Shown here: one piece after another, positions 5,818-13,124 of the stretch
How positions within the stretch are numbered: the stretch's first letter is position 1
How the letters are laid out: every line of letters begins with the position of its first letter
Assembly: GCA_022566235.1 (NCBI GenBank)
Contig: JADFJI010000023.1
Span: 1-13,208 of the forward strand
Direction of reading: 5' to 3'
Length of the DNA stretch: 13,208 bases
DNA from: Chloroflexota bacterium
GTDB lineage: Bacteria > Chloroflexota > Dehalococcoidia > Plut-88900
Program-made: the position numbers and the translations under genes
The notes under the pieces: model-generated
The model's input: only the letters and a program-made list of their open reading frames with translations
What the model was told of the DNA's origin: nothing
Databases searched by the model: none

Positions 5818-6825
5818 ATGGCCATCAAAGCCAAGGTCTACTACGATGACGACGCCGACCTGAAGGCCCTGGAGGGCAAGACCATAGGGGTGATAGGTTA
5901 CGGCAGCCAGGGGCACGCCCACGCCCTCAATCTCACGGACAGCGGGTGCAAGGTGATGGTGGGGCTGTATAAAGGCAGCAAGAGCTGGCCCAAGGCCGAG
6001 AAGGCGGGCCTCAGGGTCGGCGAGGTGGCCGATGCGGCCAAAGAGGCCGACATCCTCATGATGACTATCCCCGACGAGCGACAGGGCCAGGTCTACGCCG
6101 ACCATATCGCTCCCCATCTCAGGCCGGGCCAGACCCTGATGTTCGCCCACGGCTTCAACATCCACTACAAGGAGGTGGTGCCCCCTCCATACGTGGATGT
6201 CAGCATGATCGCGCCCAAGGCCCCGGGGCACAGGCTTCGGGAGTTGTACTCCGAAGGCGTCGGGGTGCCGGCCCTGGTGGCCATATATCAGGACGCCAGC
6301 AGCAATGCAAAGGCGGTGGCCCTGGCCTACGGCAAGGGGCTGGGGTGCACTAAGGCCGGAGTGCTGGAGACCACCTTCAAAGAGGAGACGGAGACGGACC
6401 TGTTCGGCGAGCAGACCGTCCTCTGTGGCGGGGTCACATCCCTCATCAAGGCCGCCTTCGAAACACTGGTGGATGCGGGCTACCAGCCTGAGATAGCCTA
6501 TTTCGAATGTTTGCACGAGGTGAAGCTCATAGTAGACCTGATTTATCAGGGAGGCCTGAGCTACATGCGCTACTCTGTCAGCGACACCGCCGAGTATGGG
6601 GACTACACCCGGGGCGGCAGGATAGTCGACGACCACGTCAGAGAGTCGATGAAGAAGATACTGACGGAAATCCAGGACGGCACCTTCGCCAGGCAGTGGA
6701 TAGCGGAGAACAGGGAGGGCCGCACCAACTTCGATGCCATGCGTAAGAAGGACGCTGAGCACCCTGTAGAGGTGGTAGGTAAGGAGCTGCGGGAGATGAT
6801 GTCGTTCCTTAGCAAGCCGACCTAA
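5818..6825 (+). CDS. ilvC: Ketol-acid reductoisomerase, class I
   Basis: The 335-aa short (class I) enzyme rearranges and reduces acetohydroxy acids to 2,3-dihydroxy acids using NAD(P)H and two Mg ions. The Rossmann domain has GVIGYGSQGHAHALNL (24-39). The cofactor loop reads VGLYKGSKSWPKA, where the common class I pattern is VGLR-x-GS-x-SW. The serines are kept, which favours NADPH, but the Arg is Tyr. H111 (AHGFNIHY) and PKAPGH lie in the active site. Mg ligands are D194, E198, E230 and E234. SVSDTAEYGDY (253-263) ends the substrate pocket. AGGAGG and GGAG precede the ATG, with only 3 bp from the ilvN stop. The stop codon lies in the loop of a perfect hairpin (6812-6836). Confidence 0.97.
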   Translation: MAIKAKVYYDDDADLKALEGKTIGVIGYGSQGHAHALNLTDSGCKVMVGLYKGSKSWPKAEKAGLRVGEVADAAKEADILMMTIPDERQGQVYADHIAPHLRPGQTLMFAHGFNIHYKEVVPPPYVDVSMIAPKAPGHRLRELYSEGVGVPALVAIYQDASSNAKAVALAYGKGLGCTKAGVLETTFKEETETDLFGEQTVLCGGVTSLIKAAFETLVDAGYQPEIAYFECLHEVKLIVDLIYQGGLSYMRYSVSDTAEYGDYTRGGRIVDDHVRESMKKILTEIQDGTFARQWIAENREGRTNFDAMRKKDAEHPVEVVGKELREMMSFLSKPT

Positions 6826-6836
6826 GGTCGGCTTGC
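6812..6836 (+). promoter_or_regulatory. Perfect hairpin with the ilvC stop codon in its loop
   Basis: GCAAGCCGACC (6812-6822) and GGTCGGCTTGC (6826-6836) are perfect 11-bp inverted repeats. The 3-nt loop TAA (6823-6825) is the ilvC stop. No T-run follows, so this is not a classical terminator. It may act as an mRNA stability or partial-attenuation element between ilvC and leuA. Confidence 0.7.
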
Positions 6837-6881
6837 CAGTGTCCAGACCCATAATAAGTGGAACGGACAAGGAGAAGTAAG

Positions 6882-8426
6882 ATGGATCAGGTATTGATAT
6901 TCGATACGACCCTGAGGGATGGAGAGCAGTCCCCGGGCGCGACCTTGAACGTCGAAGAGAAGGTGGAGATCGCCCACCAGCTCAACCGGCTTGGTGTCGA
7001 TGTGATAGAGGCCGGCTTCCCTTACAGCTCCCCGGGTGACTTCGAGGCGGTGTCCAGGGTGGCCAAAGAGGTCAAGGGGCCCATCATCGCCGGGTTGGCC
7101 CACGCCCATGCCAAGGCCATCGACGCCTGCTGGGAGGCGGTGAAGCACGCCAAGAGGCCCCGGGTCCACGTTTTCCTGTCCAGCTCCGACGTTCACCTGA
7201 TGTACCAGCTGAAGAAGAACCACGAGGAGATCCTGGAACTGGCCACGGAGATGGTGGGTCGGGCCGCCAAACACCTGAGCGACGTGGAGTTCTCCCCCAT
7301 GGACGCCACCCGGACGAACCGGGAGTACCTCTACCGGATTCTGGAATCGGTTATCGATGCCGGGGCCACCACCGTCAACATTCCCGACACCGTGGGCTAC
7401 ACCACTCCCGAGGAGTTCTACGACCTGATCAAGAGCATCTTCGAGAAGGTGCCCAACATCCACAAGGCTACCGTCAGCATTCACTGCCACAACGACCTGG
7501 GGTTGAGCGTGGCCAACAGCATCGCTGCCGTCCGGGCCGGGGCAAGGCAGGTGGAGTGCACCATCAACGGCATCGGGGAGCGGGCCGGCAACGCCTCCCT
7601 GGAAGAGATCGTGATGGCCATCCGCACCCGCAACGACCTGTACGACATCGCCACCAACATCGACTCGACCCAGATATACAAGACCAGCCGGCTGGTGAGC
7701 GACCTGACGGGCATGTCGGTCCAACCCAACAAGGCAATTGTTGGGGCCAATGCCTTCCGCCACGAATCGGGGATACACCAGGACGGTATCCTGAAGAACC
7801 CGATAACCTATGAGATCATGACCCCCACGTCGGTAGGGGTTCCCAAGACGACCCTCTATCTGGGCAAGCTCAGTGGACGCCACGCCCTTAAGGACCGGCT
7901 GGAGGACCTGGGCTACTCCCTGACCGACGAGGAGTTGAAGAAGACCTTCCAGGCCTTCAAAGAGGTGGCCGATAAGAAGAAGGAGGTCACCGACAGGGAC
8001 CTGGAGGCGCTGATGGGCGAGGAGCGCCGCACCCACCACGAGACGTATCACCTGGAGCATGTCCAGGTCGCCTGCGGCGACCACGATGTGCCCACCGCAA
8101 CGGTGACCCTGAAAGGCCCCGATGGCGAGGTAACCACCGACGCTGCGGTGGGCACGGGCCCCGTGGACGCCGTCTATAAGGCCATCAACAGGATAGTAGA
8201 CGTGCCCAACCAGCTCACCGAGTTCAGCATCAAGTCCGTCACCGAGGGGATCGACGCCCTGGGCGAGGTCACCATCAGGGTGGAGAGCAACGACCAGACC
8301 TACATGGGCCGGGGGGCCCATACGGACATCATCGTGGCCAGCGCCAGGGCGTACATGAACGCTCTGAACAGGCTGCTGGCGGCCCGAAGCGCGGAAGTGG
8401 AGAAAGTGACGGTGAGCTCAGGATAG
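6882..8426 (+). CDS. leuA: 2-isopropylmalate synthase
   Basis: LeuA condenses acetyl-CoA with 2-ketoisovalerate, the committed step to leucine. From the ATG at 6882, with GGAGAAG upstream, it is 514 aa, typical of the full-length LeuA type 1 enzyme. The upstream GTG at 6858 is less likely. The DRE-TIM barrel starts with FDTTLRDGEQSPGATL (D8, R12). Metal ligands H201 and H203 lie in HCHNDLGLS, and N237 in GIGERAGN. HESGIHQDG follows at the barrel end. The C-terminal regulatory domain begins near residue 385 (LEHVQVACGD) and includes VGTGPVDA and GRGAHTDIIVAS, the leucine-binding fold, so leucine feedback is expected. The Asn-Asp pair and sequence style set it apart from the CimA further downstream. 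Confidence 0.96.
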   Translation: MDQVLIFDTTLRDGEQSPGATLNVEEKVEIAHQLNRLGVDVIEAGFPYSSPGDFEAVSRVAKEVKGPIIAGLAHAHAKAIDACWEAVKHAKRPRVHVFLSSSDVHLMYQLKKNHEEILELATEMVGRAAKHLSDVEFSPMDATRTNREYLYRILESVIDAGATTVNIPDTVGYTTPEEFYDLIKSIFEKVPNIHKATVSIHCHNDLGLSVANSIAAVRAGARQVECTINGIGERAGNASLEEIVMAIRTRNDLYDIATNIDSTQIYKTSRLVSDLTGMSVQPNKAIVGANAFRHESGIHQDGILKNPITYEIMTPTSVGVPKTTLYLGKLSGRHALKDRLEDLGYSLTDEELKKTFQAFKEVADKKKEVTDRDLEALMGEERRTHHETYHLEHVQVACGDHDVPTATVTLKGPDGEVTTDAAVGTGPVDAVYKAINRIVDVPNQLTEFSIKSVTEGIDALGEVTIRVESNDQTYMGRGAHTDIIVASARAYMNALNRLLAARSAEVEKVTVSSG

Positions 8427-8516
8427 GCAGGTCACCACTGCCACTCTGTGTGAGGCTGCGGTCCGCCATGCGTAAAGGAACCGGGCCTCGGGGCTGGCTG
8501 AGCTAGATCCTTCACT

Positions 8517-8600
8517 ACGTTCAGGATGACATTAAAAAACGACGTTCAGGATGACATTTGAAACAAACGACATTCGGGATGATATTTAGAACACAGGATG
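8517..8600. repeat. Short degenerate tandem repeats between leuA and leuB
   Basis: The 17-mer ACGTTCAGGATGACATT occurs at 8517-8533 and again, identically, at 8542-8558. A third copy with three changes lies at 8570-8586, and CAGGATG recurs at 8594-8600. The spacings are 25 and 28 bp, with A-rich spacers. The unit resembles intergenic TTCAGGATGACA-type repeats dispersed in some bacterial genomes (from general knowledge). The rest of the 196-bp gap holds nothing recognisable. Confidence 0.8.
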
Positions 8601-8622
8601 TCTTTTGACCAGATCAGAAAGC

Positions 8623-9738
8623 ATGGCACGAGCGAAGATAGCGGTCATACCCGGCGACGGCATCGGGCCCGAGGTGGTGGCCGAGGGCATCAAGGTCCTG
8701 GATAGGGTCGGTGACCACTTCGGCCACTGCTTTGACTTCGCTTACGGGAGTGTCGGGGGTGAGGCCATAGACAAGTTCGGCACCGCCCTCCCCGACGAGA
8801 CTCTAAGGCTGTGCAAGAAGAGCGATGCCATTCTGTTCGGGGCGGTGGGAGGGCCCAAGTGGGACGACCCCAAGGCAAAGGTGCGCCCCGAACAGGGTCT
8901 CCTGGAGCTGCGCAAAAGGCTTAACCTCTTCGCCAACATCAGGCCCGTGAAGGTCAATACCCAGCTCAAGGACTCCACTCCCTTCAAACCCGAGATTCTT
9001 GATGGCGTGGACCTGGTGGTGGTGCGGGAACTGACGGGGGGGCTCTACTTCGGCAGGCCGAAACGACAGTGGACCACCAGCCGGGGGCGCAGGGCCGTAG
9101 ACAGCATGATCTACTCGGAGGAGGAGATAAGCCGGATACTTCGGGTCGGATTCGAGCTGGCCAAAAGGCGACGAAAGAAGCTGACATCGGTGGACAAGGC
9201 CAACGTCCTGGAGTCTTCCCGGCTCTGGAGGCAGATTGCGCTGGAGATGGAGCCCCAGTACCCCGATGTGAAGCTGGACCACCTTCTGGTCGACACATGC
9301 GCCATGCACCTGATCAGGCGGCCGGCCCAGTTCGATGTGATAGTCACGGAGAACACCTTCGGGGACATCCTCACCGACGAGGCCTCGGTGCTGGCAGGGT
9401 CCGTGGGTATGCTGCCCTCGGCCAGCCTCAATATGGACAGGTCCGGCGATGATGGTAAACCAGCCAGGGCCCTGGGCCTGTACGAGCCCATTCACGGTTC
9501 CGCTCCAGACCTGGTCGGTCGGGACATGGCCAATCCGATAGCTATGATATTGAGTGTTGCGATGATGCTACGCTACTCCCTGGGCCTGGATCGGGAGGCG
9601 GAGGCCATCGAGGGGGCGGTGGACCGGGTGCTGGAGAGGGGATACCGGACGCCGGATATAATGGAGGAAGGGATGAAGGCCGTGGGCACCGTGGAGATGG
9701 GAAGCGCCATAGCCGATCATGTATCTGGAACAATTTAA
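8623..9738 (+). CDS. leuB: 3-isopropylmalate dehydrogenase
   Basis: LeuB oxidatively decarboxylates 3-isopropylmalate with NAD, the third leucine-specific reaction. In citramalate-using organisms it may also oxidise 3-methylmalate. I start at the ATG at 8623, giving 371 aa and MARAKIAVIPGDGIGPEV; a TTG at 8605 adds six residues. Neither has a good ribosome site. The active-site Tyr is Y142 (ELTGGLYFG), the Lys is K192 (SVDKANVLESSRLWR), and metal Asp residues are D224 (VDTCAM), D248 and D252 (FGDILTDEAS). The cofactor motif GLYEPIHGSAPD is intact. The strand and position fit the leucine operon, but the genes for the preceding isomerase LeuCD are not next to it. The Arg-rich stretch RPKRQWTTSRGRR is within normal family variation. 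Confidence 0.95.
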   Translation: MARAKIAVIPGDGIGPEVVAEGIKVLDRVGDHFGHCFDFAYGSVGGEAIDKFGTALPDETLRLCKKSDAILFGAVGGPKWDDPKAKVRPEQGLLELRKRLNLFANIRPVKVNTQLKDSTPFKPEILDGVDLVVVRELTGGLYFGRPKRQWTTSRGRRAVDSMIYSEEEISRILRVGFELAKRRRKKLTSVDKANVLESSRLWRQIALEMEPQYPDVKLDHLLVDTCAMHLIRRPAQFDVIVTENTFGDILTDEASVLAGSVGMLPSASLNMDRSGDDGKPARALGLYEPIHGSAPDLVGRDMANPIAMILSVAMMLRYSLGLDREAEAIEGAVDRVLERGYRTPDIMEEGMKAVGTVEMGSAIADHVSGTI

Positions 9739-9740
9739 TC

Positions 9741-9875
9741 CGTTCGTGGTTAGCCTGCCTGTCCTGAGCCTGTACTGAGCTTGTCGAAGTGTTCCATCGA
9801 AGGGAGCAAGGCCGAAGGGCCGAACCACGGGCGGCCTCGAACTGTTCATCCTTCGATAAGCCCAGGACGAACGGC
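9741..9875. repeat. Dispersed inverted repeat just upstream of cimA (copy A)
   Basis: The spacer between leuB and cimA is almost entirely repeat. The left side has CCGTTCGT (9740-9747), GTCCTGAGC (9761-9769) and GAGCTTGTCGAAG (9777-9789). The right side has CTTCGATAAGCCCAGGACGA then ACGG (9851-9874). Reverse-complemented, the right side matches the left apart from an insertion. The end nearest the gene supplies AGGA (9864-9867), the apparent ribosome site of cimA. Bases 9780-9804 recur in inverse orientation after cimA. Confidence 0.75.
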
Positions 9876-11492
9876 ATGGTGAGCAATGTGAATACTCAAA
9901 AGCCAAAACTGGTCCTCTACGACACCACCCTCCGGGACGGGACCCAGATGGAGGGTATCTCCCTATCGGTGGAGGACAAGCTGAAGATAGCCAAAAAGCT
10001 GGACGAGCTGGGGGTACATTACATCGAGGGCGGGTGGCCCGGGTCCAACCCCAAGGACGCCGAGTTCTTCGCCAGGGTCCGGGACTTGGACCTGACGCAC
10101 TCTACCATTACGGCCTTCGGGGCCACTCGCCGGGCCAAGATCAGCGTTGAGAAGGATCCCCAGATTCAAGCGCTCCTCGATGCCGATACCAAGGTTATAA
10201 CCCTGGTGGGCAAGAGTTCCGCCCTTCACGTCAAGCGTATCCTGGAGACCACTCCCGAAGAGAACCTTGACATGATAGCGGACTCCATACGGTATCTGAA
10301 GTCCCGGGGCCGGAGGGTTTTCTTCGATGCCGAGCACTTCTTCGACGGTTTCAAGGAGGACCCGGACTACGCCCTCAAGACGGTTCAGGTGGCCGAGAAG
10401 GCCGGGGCCGAATGGGTGATTCTGTGCGACACTAATGGAGGATGCCTGCCCAGCGAGATCGCCGACATAATGGACCGGGTCAGGGAAGGGAGCGATGTCG
10501 AGCTGGGAATCCACGTCCACAACGATGCGGACATGGGTGTGGCCAACAGTCTGACGGCCATCGCCCACGGGGCGACTCAGGTCCAGGGCACCATCAACGG
10601 CTACGGTGAGCGGTGCGGCAACGCCAACCTTATCTCAATCATCGGCAATCTGAAGATCAAACTGGGCGTGGACTGTGTCACCGACGAGCAGCTCTCGCAC
10701 CTCACAGAGGCGTCCCACTACATCAGGGAGCTGGCCAACCTACCGCCCAACCATCATCAACCCTACGTGGGCGTCAGCGCTTTCAGCCATAAGGGCGGTA
10801 TGCACGTAGCGGCGGTAAACAAGCTGGAGGAGAGCTACCAGCACATTCCGCCGGAGCTGGTGGGCAACGCTAAACGGGTGGTGATCTCCGAGCTCTCGGG
10901 GCGGGGGAACATAAGCTACAAGGTCAAAGAGCTGGGGATAGACGTGGAACTGGGCGCCGATAAGACCAGGGAGGTGCTCCAGAAGATCAAGGACCTGGAG
11001 AGCAAGGGGTTTCAGTACGAGGGGGCCGAGGCCTCATTCGAGCTACTGGTCCGCAGGGCCCAGGAGGAGTACAAGCCGCCCTTTGAGCTGGTGGATTTCA
11101 TGGTGGTGGTGGAAAACAGCCGCCGCTCGCCCGCCTCTGCTTCAGAAGGTGAGGAGCATTTGCTGGCCGAGGCGATGGTCAAGGTCAGGGTGGAGGGCGA
11201 GGTGATCCATACGGCCTCAGAGGGCAACGGCCCCGTCCACGCGCTGGACGGCGCCCTTCGCAAGGCCCTTGTCCAGTACTATCCCGGCGTATCCGTCGTC
11301 GAGCTGGCAGACTACAAGGTGCGAATCATAGACGAGAGTTCAGGCACCGCATCCTCCATCCGGGTGCTGATAGAGTCCACCGACGGCGAGCACCGGTGGA
11401 GGACGGTGGGCAGCTCCACCAACGTCATCGAGGCAAGCTGGCTGGCCCTGGCCGACAGTCTGGAGTACTGGTTGATCAAGCATCGGGGCTAG
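9876..11492 (+). CDS. cimA: (R)-citramalate synthase
   Basis: CimA condenses pyruvate with acetyl-CoA to citramalate, giving 2-ketobutyrate for isoleucine without threonine deaminase. From the ATG at 9876, with AGGA 8 bp upstream, it is 538 aa. The frame is open back to a GTG at 9789, but those residues are translated repeat. Features that separate this family from LeuA are visible: YDTTLRDGTQMEG near the start, HYIEGGWPGSNPKD, and FFDAEHFFDGFKEDP. Also present are LCDTNGG, HVHNDADMGVANSL (metal ligands), GTINGYGERCGNANL and FSHKGGMHV. The C-terminal regulatory domain starts near residue 405 and includes GNGPVHALDGALRKAL. The closest named family is the TIGR00977-type citramalate synthase. 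Feedback by isoleucine is usual for CimA with such a domain. It is last in the operon, and opposite-orientation repeats flank it. Confidence 0.94.
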   Translation: MVSNVNTQKPKLVLYDTTLRDGTQMEGISLSVEDKLKIAKKLDELGVHYIEGGWPGSNPKDAEFFARVRDLDLTHSTITAFGATRRAKISVEKDPQIQALLDADTKVITLVGKSSALHVKRILETTPEENLDMIADSIRYLKSRGRRVFFDAEHFFDGFKEDPDYALKTVQVAEKAGAEWVILCDTNGGCLPSEIADIMDRVREGSDVELGIHVHNDADMGVANSLTAIAHGATQVQGTINGYGERCGNANLISIIGNLKIKLGVDCVTDEQLSHLTEASHYIRELANLPPNHHQPYVGVSAFSHKGGMHVAAVNKLEESYQHIPPELVGNAKRVVISELSGRGNISYKVKELGIDVELGADKTREVLQKIKDLESKGFQYEGAEASFELLVRRAQEEYKPPFELVDFMVVVENSRRSPASASEGEEHLLAEAMVKVRVEGEVIHTASEGNGPVHALDGALRKALVQYYPGVSVVELADYKVRIIDESSGTASSIRVLIESTDGEHRWRTVGSSTNVIEASWLALADSLEYWLIKHRG

Positions 11493-11757
11493 TAAGGGTG
11501 TTCAATAACAGTTTCGACCATCCCTTCGACTTCGCTCAGGACAGGCCCTTCGATGGGACACTTCGGCAAGTCCCGTGTATCGGGACAAGCCGGGACTGGA
11601 TTCCCCTTTTTGAGAAGCTCATCAAACGGCCTCTATGTTCAGGGACTTTTCTAGATACCCTCGCCCTACTTCCCATTCGGAAATGGCTCAAGACATGCTT
11701 GGCAAGGGAAGGACTGGCAAATGAACCCCGCCATAAACCCACAGATTGAGAAAGGGG
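11493..11757. repeat. Non-coding spacer with dispersed repeat (copy B) after cimA
   Basis: Repeat sequence lies at about 11522-11570. It includes CTCAGGACAGGC (11535-11546) and a 25-mer (11546-11570) that matches the reverse complement of 9780-9804 at 23 of 25 positions. A hairpin GTCCCG/CGGGAC with loop TGTAT follows at 11570-11586. I see no gene and no clear U-tailed terminator in the remaining bases, although the operon and the converging minus-strand gene both end here. Confidence 0.7.
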
Positions 11758-12639
11758 CTATGGACGCTTCTTTTTGAAATGAGGTAAGACTTCTCGGGCT
11801 AGGGTCTCGTACTGGCTCATCACCTGAGCACCAATGCATACGGGACTGATGATGAAATGGCTCACCCCCGCAGAGATGTATTTTTCAATGGTCTCTATGA
11901 AGTCGTTCGGGGTTCCCAAAGCATAGGATTCCGGATTTTCCAAACGCCAGTCGGGGCCCAGCTTGACCTGAAGCAGGCGTTCAGCTTCGCCGCGGGCCTC
12001 CTCCCAGCTCTCTCCCAGGAGGCACCAGAGATAGAGGCCCCATGTGAATGAGGATAAGTCTCTTCCTTCCTGGTGGGCATAAGTCTCTATCTTCTCTCTT
12101 ACCTCAGGATAGGCATCAGCAGGTACACCGAGAGGGATAAAGCCATCGCAGAACTTTGCTGTTCGTACCGAGACTCTATCCGCTATTCCGTTGTGCCACT
12201 CGGCCCCGTACCAGATTGGTATCGGCGCGAGGCCTCCGGGAGGAACGCCAATGGTCACATCCTGGAATTGAAAGAACTTGCCCTGGTGAGTGACCTTTTT
12301 TTCAGTAAGGAGCCTCTTTATCACCGCCAGTGTTTCGTCGGACATCTTACCCCTGTCCTTCATCCTCAGTCCCAGCATCTCCAGCTCCTGGGGAAAATCT
12401 CCCCCTATCCCTACCCCCAGGATAAGGCGTCCATGAGACAGCTGTTGAAGGGATATGGCCGCTTTTGCCCACAAGATCGGGTGTCGATAAGGTAGCACTC
12501 CCACCGCGGTGCCCAGGGAAACCCTGCGGGTTCTTGCAGCTGCCCCGGCCAGGAAAATAAGGGGGTCTGGCGACGGCCAGTGAAATACATCGGGCGTCCA
12601 AATGGAGTCGAAGCCCAGGGCCTCGCACTGTTCGACGAA
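11758..12639 (-). CDS. Luciferase-like (F420-type) monooxygenase/oxidoreductase, N-terminus lost
   Basis: This is a member of the bacterial luciferase-like TIM-barrel superfamily, whose members use FMN or F420. Recognisable blocks are FVEQCEALGFDSIWTPDVFHW (barrel strand 1 and 2 region, written here in part), RTRRVSLGTAVGVLPYRHP, and LSHGRLILGVGIGGDFPQEL. Also present are GKMSDETLAVIKRLL, PIPIWYGAEWHNGIADR and the C-terminal FIISPVCIG. About 293 aa remain. The usual first 15-20 residues, forming the start of strand 1, are missing. The frame stays open to an ATG at 12816, but those upstream residues are the opposite strand of a sigma-factor fragment. The gene is therefore cut near 12640. The substrate is unknown. 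It converges on cimA and is not part of that operon. Confidence 0.85.
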   Translation of the reverse strand, partial: FVEQCEALGFDSIWTPDVFHWPSPDPLIFLAGAAARTRRVSLGTAVGVLPYRHPILWAKAAISLQQLSHGRLILGVGIGGDFPQELEMLGLRMKDRGKMSDETLAVIKRLLTEKKVTHQGKFFQFQDVTIGVPPGGLAPIPIWYGAEWHNGIADRVSVRTAKFCDGFIPLGVPADAYPEVREKIETYAHQEGRDLSSFTWGLYLWCLLGESWEEARGEAERLLQVKLGPDWRLENPESYALGTPNDFIETIEKYISAGVSHFIISPVCIGAQVMSQYETLAREVLPHFKKKRP

Positions 12640-12840
12640 CACCAGCCCAGGATCTGGCGCTATGTGTTCGCCAGAACTGGTAGGTGTGAGGTGGCTGACG
12701 ACACCACGTCGCAGGTCTTCGTCGAAGCTCTGGAGTCGATTCACCGCTTTCGCTACCGGGGCAAGCCCATACTCGCCTGGCTCTACACGATCGCGAAGAA
12801 TCACCTGGGCAAACAATTTCGCGCCGCAAAGCGAGAAGTC
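12622..12840 (+). pseudogene. Fragment of an ECF-type sigma-70 factor (region 2 only)
   Basis: The plus-strand frame reads ALFDEHQPRIWRYVFARTG, then an acidic VADDTTSQVFVEALESI segment, then HRFRYRGKPILAWLYTIAKN and HLGKQFRAAKRE. This is the core-binding and -10-recognition region 2 of an extracytoplasmic-function sigma factor. The usual N-terminal residues are absent on the left, where the sequence becomes the monooxygenase gene. After KRE on the right the frame turns into Pro/Arg-rich non-family sequence with no region 4. Both ends therefore look like breaks, and no functional protein is encoded here. The family assignment of the fragment is good; its source organism is uncertain. Confidence 0.72.
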
Positions 12841-13124
12841 GCTGGCCCGGCTCGAGCTCCATCGCCTGGACGTCGTGCACGCGGGCAGCGAGACCTACCG
12901 GCTCGGCGAGGGCGCGCCCGCCCTTGCGCTGGCGCGCCCGCTCGACGCCGCCCGACGCCGCGCGCCACGCGGTGTCTCCGTGGTGTTCCGGTTTTCGCGG
13001 GCAGCTCCGACATCCCGGCGCGTCGCGCGCCCTTCCATCGGGTGGAAGCGGCGGAGCGCACTCCCACCGGCGGGTCTCCGCCGGGTGCGGCCGTCCGGCT
13101 CATCCCAAGCCCAAGGCGAATTCC
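12841..13124. other. Very GC-rich segment of probably foreign origin
   Basis: Composition and dinucleotide style change sharply to CG-rich here. One plus-strand frame (codons starting at 12839) begins SLARLELHRLDVVHAGSETY then RLGEGAPALALARPL. That recalls the C-terminal part of DUF4143-type ATPases, at low confidence. That frame is open to the window end, but so are several others, as GC-rich DNA allows. Two hairpins lie before the next gene: CTTCCA/TGGAAG (13032-13048), and CACCGGCGG with CCGCCGGGTG (13065-13087, one bulge). They suggest a gene end around 13030-13090. Confidence 0.4.

Noticed and set aside
5251..8321. Very long minus-strand open frames opposite ilvN, ilvC and leuA
   Set aside because: They are mirror frames of GC-rich plus-strand genes with strong family matches. 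Their His/Gly/Val-rich translations show no family motif.
8517..8600. CRISPR-like array between leuA and leuB
   Set aside because: Units are only 17 bp with 8-11-bp A-rich spacers and decay quickly. No cas gene is present. They are degenerate tandem or dispersed repeats.
11396..11749. Plus-strand open frame running from the cimA end through the spacer
   Set aside because: It overlaps the cimA C-terminus out of frame and then translates repeat DNA.
12347..12880. Minus-strand open frame overlapping the monooxygenase and the sigma fragment
   Set aside because: Overlaps recognisable protein in another frame on each side of the junction; Arg/Pro-rich without motifs.
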